The translations under genes were made by a program, and so were the position numbers. Positions 1 through 5,340 of a stretch of DNA of 10,504 nt are shown piece by piece. Numbering within the stretch: position 1 is the first letter of the stretch; every line of letters starts with the position of its first letter. The DNA is taken from contig CP070801.1 of NCBI GenBank assembly GCA_020343575.1, forward strand, positions 955,304-965,807, in the 5' to 3' direction. This stretch comes from Candidatus Aenigmatarchaeota archaeon (GTDB lineage Archaea; Aenigmatarchaeota; Aenigmatarchaeia; QMZP01). Under the pieces are notes generated by a model, which did no database searches, was not told the DNA's origin, and saw only the letters and a program-made list of their open reading frames with translations.

Positions 1-274
1 CGAGCAGGTCCCTCTGCAGGACGATGTAAAGGTTTCGATCTCCCGTCTTCTTTACCCTTTTTATCACTCCTAGCAGTTCAAGAAGATCCAGACTCAGGGA
101 TATCATTGAAGCTGAGTAACCCGTCTCCTTGGCAAGTTCCTGTAGGGACATCTCCCTGCCCCGAACAAGCAGGACCCCTATTATCTTACCATGGAGGGGG
201 GAGTAGCCAATAGAACTCGCTATGTCAGAAAATGTCGAATATATCTTCTCCTCAAGTATCTTTCCGTCGGACAT
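1..274 (-). CDS. GbsR/MarR-like winged-helix transcriptional regulator (3' part outside window)
   Basis: Reverse-strand reading from the ATG at 272-274 is open to the window edge for 91 codons, so the C-terminal part is missing. The protein begins MSDGKILEEKIYSTFSDIAS. Residues about 24-90 read as a winged helix: a G-x-I-x-G-V-L-L segment, then SLQELAKETGYSASMISLSL (helix-turn-helix with recognition helix), then LLELLGVIKRV and a wing ending GDRNLYIVL. This order (small helix, 'G-x-L', HTH, 'LE..G.I.RV..KGDR..Y') matches the GbsR branch of MarR-type regulators, known in bacteria for osmolyte genes and widespread in archaea. It is divergent from the Tes-like gene and starts next to a 14-bp palindrome. 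Regulation of itself and of that neighbour is inferred. No ligand can be named. A TATA-like element near 296-304 sits about 25 bp upstream, so the mRNA may be leaderless. Confidence 0.75.
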   Translation of the reverse strand, partial: MSDGKILEEKIYSTFSDIASSIGYSPLHGKIIGVLLVRGREMSLQELAKETGYSASMISLSLDLLELLGVIKRVKKTGDRNLYIVLQRDLL

Positions 275-351
275 AATATTTAAATATTGAACTCCTATAA
301 ATAAATATTTAATACTTTTAAAAACTATTAAAAGAACAGGAGAATGTGAGA
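275..351. promoter_or_regulatory. Divergent promoter region with 14-bp perfect palindrome
   Basis: This 77-bp, very AT-rich spacer separates the regulator (-) from the Tes-like gene (+). A perfect palindrome AATATTTAAATATT lies at 275-288, touching the regulator start codon. Overlapping TATA-like sequences around 296-312 (TATAAATAAATATTTA) could serve both directions: about 25 bp to the regulator ATG on the left, and on the right a start site near 332-335 ahead of the Tes Shine-Dalgarno sequence. A second run, CTTTTAAAAAC at 315-324, is an alternative box. The palindrome is a candidate operator, but AT-rich DNA makes such palindromes common by chance. Confidence 0.5.
338..342 (+). promoter_or_regulatory. 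Shine-Dalgarno site deciding the Tes start
   Basis: AGGAG lies 9 nt before the ATG at 352 but only 3 nt before an in-frame GTG at 346. The spacing favours ATG 352 as the true start and removes two residues from the longest possible reading. Confidence 0.6.
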
Positions 352-1968
352 ATGACCATAGAAAATCCCCTCGAAGAAACCAACTCCCTCTGCCCGGAAT
401 GCCTGAAGGTAATACCTGCTGTTGTTTTCTACAAAGATGGTAAGATCTGGATAGCTAAGGAATGTCCGGATCATGAGAAGTTTGAGGATGTTTACTGGGG
501 AGATTACTATATGTACATGAGGGCAAAGAGGTTCGCAAGGGACGGTAAGGGGGTTTCGAACCCGAATGTGAAGAAGGAGAGAATTGAGTGCCCGAAGGAT
601 TGTGGCTTGTGCGGCATGCACAAAAGCCATACTGCATTGGCAAATATCGCCCTGACAACAAGGTGCGACAGAAACTGCTGGTATTGTTTTTTCTATGCAG
701 AGAGGCTCGGGTACGTTTATGAACCCACCATGGGTCAGATAAGGGAGATGCTTTCAAAACTCAGGAATGAGAAACCCATTCCCTGCAACGCCATACAACT
801 AACTGGTGGGGAACCAACAATGAGGAAGGATCTCATCGACATGATAAAGCTCTGCAAGGAAGAGGGATTCGATCATGTACAGCTCAACACCAACGGGATA
901 AGAATCTCCCAGGACCCGGGTTTCACTAAGAGTGTGAGGGAGGCGGGAGTAAACACATTGTATCTGAGCTTCGATGGTCTCACACCAGAAACCAACATAA
1001 AGAACCACTGGGAAATACCCGGGGTTCTGGAAAACTGTAGGGAAGCGGGGATAGGGATCGTTCTCGTTCCCACTGTCATCAGGAACGTTAACGACCATGA
1101 GGTTGGGGATATAATTAAGTTTGGGTTCAAGAACATAGATGTCATAAGATCTGTAAACTACCAACCCGTCTCGCTTGTTGGAATGATGCCCAGGAAGGAA
1201 CGGGAGAAACATAGGATAACCATACCAGACACCATAAAACTAATAGAAAAGCAGACAGATGGACAGATAAATAAAGATGATTTCTATCCTGTCCCTAGTG
1301 TGATGGCGATAACGAACTTCGTTGAGGCTCTTACCAAAAAGGCTGAATATTCCCTGTCCACACACTTTGCATGCGGTATGGGAACTTATGTTTTCGAGAT
1401 CAACGGTAAGATGGTCCCGATAACAAGGTTTATCGATGTTGAGGGTCTTCTGGAATACCTAGACAGCCTTGGGGGTGAGATAAAGACAGGTAAGAGTAAC
1501 AAGTATGTCACAGCCACCAGATTGTTGTTCAAACTGAATTCCTTTATAGACAAGGAGAAGGCTCCCGAGGGTTTCAGCCTTGGTAAGATCCTATGGAACG
1601 CCCTTATCAAGCATGACTACAGGGCTCTGGGGGTGTTCCACCACAAGTCCCTTTTCATAGGGATGATGCACTTCATGGACAAGTTTAATTATGACATAGA
1701 GAGGGTCAAGAGGTGCTGCATACACTACGCCATGACCGACGGTAGGATAATCCCATTCTGCGCATTCAATGTCATACCAGAGTGGTATCGCGACAAGAGT
1801 CAGAAGTCCCAGGGAATCCCGGTAGAGAAGTGGGAAAAGGAAACAGGGAAAAAGATAAAGGACGATCTTTACAAGAGGAATGTCAAAAAGCTAGAGGTTT
1901 CGGAACTCTACAAGAAAACCTACGAAGGATTTCTAAAGCGAAAAAAACCCAAACTAAAGAAAAAATAA
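352..1968 (+). CDS. tes: Tetraether lipid synthase-like radical SAM enzyme (Tes, COG1964 family)
   Basis: A 538-residue radical SAM protein. The SAM-cluster motif is C105-x3-C109-x2-C112 (CDRNCWYC) followed by FFYAE; the SAM-binding GGEP stretch is at 152-155. The family's extra metal ligands are visible: C14, C17, C38 and H41 in an N-terminal rubredoxin-like knuckle, C80/C84/C87 (CPKDCGLC), C341 in FACGMGTY, and C455/C456 plus C470 in the RCCIHY...PFCAFN block. Family knowledge: Tes (MJ0619, MA_1486) joins the phytanyl chain ends of archaeol lipids through a radical C-C bond, giving membrane-spanning tetraethers (GDGT); it carries several Fe-S clusters and a mononuclear iron. The WYCFFYAE context resembles Tes more than other COG1964 members, but paralogues such as other chain-crosslinking or pterin-methylating enzymes cannot be excluded. 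The tail is strongly basic (KRKKPKLKKK). The gene is divergent from the GbsR-like regulator and convergent with the next gene. Confidence 0.78.
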   Translation: MTIENPLEETNSLCPECLKVIPAVVFYKDGKIWIAKECPDHEKFEDVYWGDYYMYMRAKRFARDGKGVSNPNVKKERIECPKDCGLCGMHKSHTALANIALTTRCDRNCWYCFFYAERLGYVYEPTMGQIREMLSKLRNEKPIPCNAIQLTGGEPTMRKDLIDMIKLCKEEGFDHVQLNTNGIRISQDPGFTKSVREAGVNTLYLSFDGLTPETNIKNHWEIPGVLENCREAGIGIVLVPTVIRNVNDHEVGDIIKFGFKNIDVIRSVNYQPVSLVGMMPRKEREKHRITIPDTIKLIEKQTDGQINKDDFYPVPSVMAITNFVEALTKKAEYSLSTHFACGMGTYVFEINGKMVPITRFIDVEGLLEYLDSLGGEIKTGKSNKYVTATRLLFKLNSFIDKEKAPEGFSLGKILWNALIKHDYRALGVFHHKSLFIGMMHFMDKFNYDIERVKRCCIHYAMTDGRIIPFCAFNVIPEWYRDKSQKSQGIPVEKWEKETGKKIKDDLYKRNVKKLEVSELYKKTYEGFLKRKKPKLKKK

Positions 1969-1978
1969 TTATTTCTTT
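1956..1978. terminator. AT-rich inverted repeat across two convergent stop codons
   Basis: AAAGAAA (1956-1962) pairs with TTTCTTT (1972-1978), giving a 7-bp stem with a 9-nt loop. It spans both the Tes stop (1966-1968) and the last codon region of the opposing gene (stop 1977-1979). The T-rich run on either strand would suit bidirectional archaeal termination. The stem is weak and could be coincidence of lysine codons and T-rich DNA. Confidence 0.35.
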
Positions 1979-2333
1979 AATCAACCGGGGCGGTAAAGGG
2001 AACCTCATACTCCTGGCAGTACCGGATTTCACCACTCTCCTTATTGCAGAGCAGAACCCTTACATTGCAGAAAACACCAAGCAGTTCCTCTGGGGTTTTT
2101 ACATTAGCCTCGTAGGTTGTGTGGGTTATGGAAAGTGTCCTGGCAAACTCAAGACCGGTCTGGTTTTTCAGTGAATCGAGATTGTTGAGAATCGAAAACT
2201 GCCTGTTTCTGAACTCCTCCTGACAGATTCTGTCAAAATGGTAGTTTCCCAGGAAAACAATCCCTGCAAAAACTATTATAATAATTAGTATAAGGGTTAT
2301 GATGACGTAAAGAAGTCTTTTGTTCCTTTTCAT
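1977..2333 (-). CDS. Small single-pass membrane-anchored protein, unknown function
   Basis: A 118-residue protein. The N-terminus MKRNKRLLYV is basic and followed by about 22 hydrophobic residues (VIITLILIIIIVFAGIVFLG), which is a signal anchor or one transmembrane helix. About 83 residues remain, probably outside the membrane by the positive-inside rule. The soluble part has four cysteines (in DRICQEE, GVFCNVRVLLCN and IRYCQEY), possibly two disulfides if extracytoplasmic, and an acidic, polar composition. I recognise no family. The stop codon lies 8 nt from the stop of the convergent Tes-like gene; the start is divergent from the antiporter. The basic start, hydrophobic anchor and defined promoter space favour a real gene. 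Orthologues in related genomes with the same C pattern would confirm it. Confidence 0.6.
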   Translation of the reverse strand: MKRNKRLLYVIITLILIIIIVFAGIVFLGNYHFDRICQEEFRNRQFSILNNLDSLKNQTGLEFARTLSITHTTYEANVKTPEELLGVFCNVRVLLCNKESGEIRYCQEYEVPFTAPVD

Positions 2334-2393
2334 GTATTAATCTTCTGCTTTTGATTTAAAAAACAATAAAAATCTCCTTTGCAATATTTAACT
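2334..2393. promoter_or_regulatory. Short divergent promoter between membrane protein and antiporter
   Basis: The 60-bp spacer holds TTTAAAAAA at 2355-2363, placed about 25 bp from plausible start sites in both directions (leaderless for the minus gene, about a 10-nt leader for the antiporter ATG at 2394). A second AT-rich box, CAATATTTAAC (2382-2391), may serve the minus gene. No Shine-Dalgarno site precedes either start. Confidence 0.35.
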
Positions 2394-3743
2394 ATGGTTG
2401 ATTTGACCCTAACAGTCGCATACTTTGGATTTCTGCTCGGGCTCGGGATCTTACTGGTAAACCTGTTGAAGAAGAAAAAAATCCCTGACGCGTTCTTTCT
2501 GCTCCTCCTAGGTCTTGTTCTTGGCCCCACACTCTATAAGAATCCTTATGTGATGAGTTACGTAAGCGTTGTATTAATTGATGCATCGAAAGAAATAATG
2601 GGAGCTATCCCTGATTTCCTGAGGCTTCTTGCTCTTATATTCGTGGTTTTCACAGGAACCTTCAATCTCGGTTTCAGGGTATTTAAGAGGTTCTCCAACG
2701 TCTCTGTTAACCTCGCAATGGTTGGGGTTGTCTTCAACACCATTGTGCTGGGATTCATTGCGCATTTTCTTTTCGGCCTTGAGTTAGTCTATTCGTTTCT
2801 GATGGCTGCTGTTATAAGCGGTACTGGGACAGGGGTTGTGTTCGCGTTTGAAGATGTCCTCAAGGGTTCCAGAAAAGCCATGAACATTCTGAAGGTTGAA
2901 TCCATATTCAACTCCCCTCTTAGTGTTTTGTTGCCTATGATATTCCTTGGACTCGTTGCCCTTGAGCCCGGTGCTTTGTTTGAGCCGATGAGATACGTAT
3001 CACAGTTCTGGCTCATGATAGCTGCTGGTGTGGGTACTGGGATAATATTGGGTCTGGCAGTCTCAAAGCTCCTAAAATCAATGTTAAAGGAGTATACAGC
3101 TCTTCTCCTTTTTGCTATTGCAGTAATAACCTATGCACTGGCTGAGGTGATTGGTGGATCTGGAATGCTTGCCGTCGCAATATGTGGTCTGATTGCAGGT
3201 GATCTCACAATACCAGGAAGAAAAGAGGTCCAGCGTTTTGATGACCACCTATCCGAACTACTTAGGATATCCGTCTTTACCCTACTCGGTGCGCAAGTTG
3301 CACTGTTAATGTCCCCGTACGAGCTCCTGACAGCCTTTGTTTTCTTCCTTATAGTATTCTTCATACGTCCAGTCTTCCTGATACCTGTGTTGGGTAAGAA
3401 GAGGAGACAAGAAATGGATAGAAGGGATATGATCCTGCTCTCATTTGTAACACCAAGAGGCCTTTCTGCCGCTGCCATGGCTCCAATAGTTGCAACAGCT
3501 CTTATTGCTGCAGGCCAGCCAGAGTCAATTGCAACCCAAATAATTAACATAATATTCATAGTTATTCTTCTTTCCATTCTCTTCAGCTCGGTTGTTGCGG
3601 GATTCTTGAGCAGGATGCGGCCTGAAAGGGAAAAGCCGAGAAAGGAGAAGGACGTTCTGGGCAAGGTAGAGAAGGAAACCGAAAAAGAGAAGGTCAAGAG
3701 TGAGGAAGAAGTTCTGGAAGAGGTTGAAAAAGAAACGAGTTAG
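2394..3743 (+). CDS. CPA-family (NhaP/Kef-like) cation:proton antiporter with variant core
   Basis: A 449-residue polytopic protein with about 12-13 hydrophobic segments, followed by a roughly 45-residue highly charged cytoplasmic tail rich in K and E. CPA1-like landmarks are visible: 'LLLGLVLGP' in an early helix, the ESIFN block at 169-173, LLRISVFTLLGAQ, and a late F-V-T-P-R-G-L-S helix. The expected function is exchange of Na+ or K+ for H+ across the membrane. In NhaP proteins the ion site uses a T-D-P helix break and an N-D pair. Here these read SGTGTG (142-147) and N173-S174, so the usual aspartates are missing while the E-S pair (169-170) and N173 remain. ATG 2394 is chosen over an in-frame TTG at 2379 because it is the first ATG and fits the promoter. 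The gene is convergent with the aminotransferase (7-nt gap). Family placement is good; transported ion unknown. Confidence 0.8.
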   Translation: MVDLTLTVAYFGFLLGLGILLVNLLKKKKIPDAFFLLLLGLVLGPTLYKNPYVMSYVSVVLIDASKEIMGAIPDFLRLLALIFVVFTGTFNLGFRVFKRFSNVSVNLAMVGVVFNTIVLGFIAHFLFGLELVYSFLMAAVISGTGTGVVFAFEDVLKGSRKAMNILKVESIFNSPLSVLLPMIFLGLVALEPGALFEPMRYVSQFWLMIAAGVGTGIILGLAVSKLLKSMLKEYTALLLFAIAVITYALAEVIGGSGMLAVAICGLIAGDLTIPGRKEVQRFDDHLSELLRISVFTLLGAQVALLMSPYELLTAFVFFLIVFFIRPVFLIPVLGKKRRQEMDRRDMILLSFVTPRGLSAAAMAPIVATALIAAGQPESIATQIINIIFIVILLSILFSSVVAGFLSRMRPEREKPRKEKDVLGKVEKETEKEKVKSEEEVLEEVEKETS

Positions 3744-3750
3744 CTTTAAA

Positions 3751-5043
3751 CTATATTTTTTTAATCACACTTTCTAAGATATCCAGTCCCTTCTCGAAAT
3801 CCTCCTTTGTTATTGTGAGTGGGGGGATGATTCTTATCGTTGAAACACCGGTTGAGAGCAGGATGAGACCCTTCCTAAAGGCACGGTTCAGAACCTTATG
3901 CGTTTCCTTCTTTGCATGGGTCTTGTTTTTTCTATCCTTTACGAGTTCCATGGCGAGCATCAATCCGAGGCCTCTAACATCACCCACAATCTCATTCTCC
4001 TCCTTCACATCCTTCAGGAACTTGAGACCTATCTTTCCCAGCTTCTCTGCATTCCTGCAGAGGTTTTTCTTCTTTATGTAGTTTATTGATGCCAGGGATG
4101 CTGCACATGAAACTGGATTTCCCCCGAAAGTGGATGCATGAGCTCCTGGCGGCCAGGACATTATCTCCTTCTTTGCAACACAGGCTCCCAGCGGGGTCCC
4201 TGCAGCTATTCCCTTTGCAAGGCAGATTATATCCGGTTTCACACCGAAGTATTCAGAAGCGAACATGTATCCTGTCCTTCCGAAGCCAGTCTGTATCTCA
4301 TCTGCGATGTAGAGGAATCTGTACTTCTTGCATATATTTTGGAGTCTCTTGTGGTAGTTTTTTGGCGGAAATATATATCCACCCTCACCCTGTATTGGCT
4401 CAACAATCACACCAGCAACCTCATCAGGCGGAACGATGGTTGTCAGGATTTCATCCTCTAGGTATTTCAGACACTCCATGTTGCACATTGGATATTCCTT
4501 TCCGAATGCGCATCTATAGCAGTAGGCAAAAGGTATGTGGGTCACCCCGGGAACAAGGGGGGAAAAATGGTCCCTTTGCATGATCTTTGAAGCTGTCAGG
4601 CTGAGGGATCCCATGCTCCTGCCATGGAAGGAATCTAAAAACGCAATCATTCTGTGTTTCTTTTTATACCATCTAGCCAGCTTAAAGGCGCACTCCACTG
4701 CCTCGGTTCCGGAGTTCGTAAAGAATACCCTTTTTGTAAAATCCCCTGGTGTTATTCTGTTCAGTTCCCTCGCCAGCTTTACCTCGAGCTCGTTGTAGAA
4801 ATCCGTTCCCGCGTTGTGTAGGCACTTGTCCGCCTGTTCCTTTACAGCTTTCACAGCCTCGGGATTGGAATGGCCAACATTGCTGACTGCAATGAAAGAG
4901 GAGAAATCCAGGTATTTCTTCCCATCAATGTCCCATACCCAGCAGTCCTTCGCTTTGTCAATAACGAGGGGATAGGATCTTGTGTAGGATGGGGAAATCA
5001 GTCTTGAGTCTTTTTTAACAATCAACTCGGACTTTTTGGCCAT
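3751..5043 (-). CDS. Class III PLP-dependent aminotransferase (GabT/ArgD-like)
   Basis: A 430-residue fold-type I PLP enzyme of normal length for the class. Visible features: the N-terminal 'YPLVIDKAKDCWVWDIDGKKYLDF' region; phosphate-binding NSGTEA (110-115); SFHGR (138-142); E215-P-I-Q-G-E-G-G; D248-E-I-Q-T-G-F-G-R-T-G, where D248 contacts the pyridine nitrogen; and K277 in LAKGIAAG, the Schiff-base lysine. The C-terminal domain has GDVRGLGLMLAMEL. Archaeal relatives include ornithine/GABA aminotransferases and broad-specificity amino-acid racemases of Thermococcales, so substrate and even reaction type (transamination or racemisation) stay open. C175, C178, C187 and C191 form a CX2C-X8-CX3C cluster after the HIPFAY strand. 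It stands alone: no biosynthetic neighbour, convergent with the antiporter, and downstream of the tRNA-Pro gene on the same strand. Confidence 0.9.
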   Translation of the reverse strand: MAKKSELIVKKDSRLISPSYTRSYPLVIDKAKDCWVWDIDGKKYLDFSSFIAVSNVGHSNPEAVKAVKEQADKCLHNAGTDFYNELEVKLARELNRITPGDFTKRVFFTNSGTEAVECAFKLARWYKKKHRMIAFLDSFHGRSMGSLSLTASKIMQRDHFSPLVPGVTHIPFAYCYRCAFGKEYPMCNMECLKYLEDEILTTIVPPDEVAGVIVEPIQGEGGYIFPPKNYHKRLQNICKKYRFLYIADEIQTGFGRTGYMFASEYFGVKPDIICLAKGIAAGTPLGACVAKKEIMSWPPGAHASTFGGNPVSCAASLASINYIKKKNLCRNAEKLGKIGLKFLKDVKEENEIVGDVRGLGLMLAMELVKDRKNKTHAKKETHKVLNRAFRKGLILLSTGVSTIRIIPPLTITKEDFEKGLDILESVIKKI

Positions 5044-5062
5044 AAAATCACTAAAAATTCTG

Positions 5063-5095
5063 TAATATTATAATTGCTTTTGCTGATTAATAAAA
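5063..5095 (-). promoter_or_regulatory. Promoter candidates for the aminotransferase
   Basis: On the minus strand, TTTTATTAATC (5085-5095) lies just past the tRNA 3' end and would give a leader of about 20 nt. A second box, TTATAATATT (5064-5073), is about 26 bp from the ATG and would give a leaderless mRNA. Only AGTGA near the start resembles a Shine-Dalgarno site, so leaderless initiation is plausible. Confidence 0.4.
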
Positions 5096-5113
5096 GATGT
5101 GGGGAGGCTGGGA

Positions 5114-5150
5114 TTTTCAGCTCTGCTGAAAGCGCCTGCGAAGCAGAGCG
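5114..5150 (-). other. tRNA-Pro intron 2, T-loop position 59/60 (37 nt)
   Basis: It lies between A59 (5151) and T60 (5113). The bulge-helix-bulge is textbook: outer helix is the T-stem CTGGG/CCCAG; central 4-bp helix TTCG/TGAA (with one G-U); 3-nt bulges AA^C and AA^T; inner helix GCTCTGC/GCAGAGC, 7 perfect pairs closing a 16-nt loop. Cutting at the predicted sites restores a 7-nt T-loop. Introns at this position are known mainly from Thermoproteales. Confidence 0.88.
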
Positions 5151-5171
5151 TTCGAACCCAGGTCGCCAGCT

Positions 5172-5219
5172 ATTTCTGAACCCTTTAGTTTTACGTTGAC
5201 GTTTTTTCTAAAAGGGTCA
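5172..5219 (-). other. tRNA-Pro intron 1, canonical position 37/38 (48 nt)
   Basis: Inserted after G37 (5220) and before A38 (5171). The anticodon stem is the outer helix. T32-T33-C34-G35 faces intron bases A-G-A-A, giving three pairs and a G-A mismatch. The bulges read GG^T and AT^A, each cut between the second and third base as in bulge-helix-bulge splicing. The inner helix is GA-CCCTTT against AAAGGG-TTC with one bulged T. This is a relaxed version of the motif. Confidence 0.8.
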
Positions 5220-5280
5220 CCCGAAGCTGGAATCCTAGACCAAACTAGACTACCTCCCCTCATATCTGATTTGGAGGAAT

Positions 5281-5294
5281 TATTAATAAACCCC
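5281..5294 (-). promoter_or_regulatory. TATA box and BRE-like bases of tRNA-Pro
   Basis: On the minus strand GGGG (5291-5294) is followed by TTTATTAATA (5281-5290), centred 26 bp upstream of the tRNA 5' base at 5259, the classic archaeal spacing. Confidence 0.65.
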
Positions 5295-5309
5295 ACGGAA
5301 ACCTGCAAG

Positions 5310-5319
5310 TATTTATAAG
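5310..5319 (+). promoter_or_regulatory. TATA box of the B12-type radical SAM gene, leaderless
   Basis: TATTTATAAG is centred about 26 bp before the ATG at 5341. Transcription would begin at or next to the start codon, and no Shine-Dalgarno site is present. This promoter and the tRNA promoter are divergent and only about 20 bp apart. Confidence 0.6.
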
Positions 5320-5340
5320 ATTTTAAAACATTCTTGAAGT

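Larger units (their letters stand above)
5100..5259 (-). tRNA. tRNA-Pro(CGG) with two introns (37/38 and 59/60)
   Basis: Folded by eye on the minus strand. Acceptor stem GGGGAGG (5253-5259) pairs perfectly with CCTCCCC (5101-5107); discriminator A73 is at 5100 and CCA is not encoded. D-arm GTCT/GGAT has G18G19, T8 and A14. Anticodon stem CCAGC (5226-5230) pairs with GCTGG (5166-5170). The loop TTCGGG gives anticodon CGG (5221-5223), G37 and, after splicing, A38. The variable loop is CGAC, 4 nt as is usual for archaeal tRNA-Pro. T-stem CTGGG pairs with CCCAG, and the spliced T-loop reads TTCGAAT with G53-C61 and T54-A58 intact. Removing 48 nt (5172-5219) and 37 nt (5114-5150) leaves exactly 75 nt, which fits the expected numbering. 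A TATA box with GGGG BRE-like bases lies 26 bp upstream. Standard scans may miss or mis-model this gene because the T-loop (B box) is interrupted. Confidence 0.92.

Noticed and set aside
346..351. GTG at 346 as start of the Tes-like gene
   Set aside because: It is only 3 nt from the Shine-Dalgarno site; the ATG at 352 has proper 9-nt spacing.
1782..2174. 130-residue plus-strand reading frame across the Tes 3' end
   Set aside because: It is out of frame with the conserved Tes C-terminus and then antisense to the small membrane protein. Its composition is random-like.
3131..3697. 188-residue minus-strand reading frame inside the antiporter
   Set aside because: It is a complement shadow of the antiporter gene: serine/arginine-rich, low complexity and with no motif.
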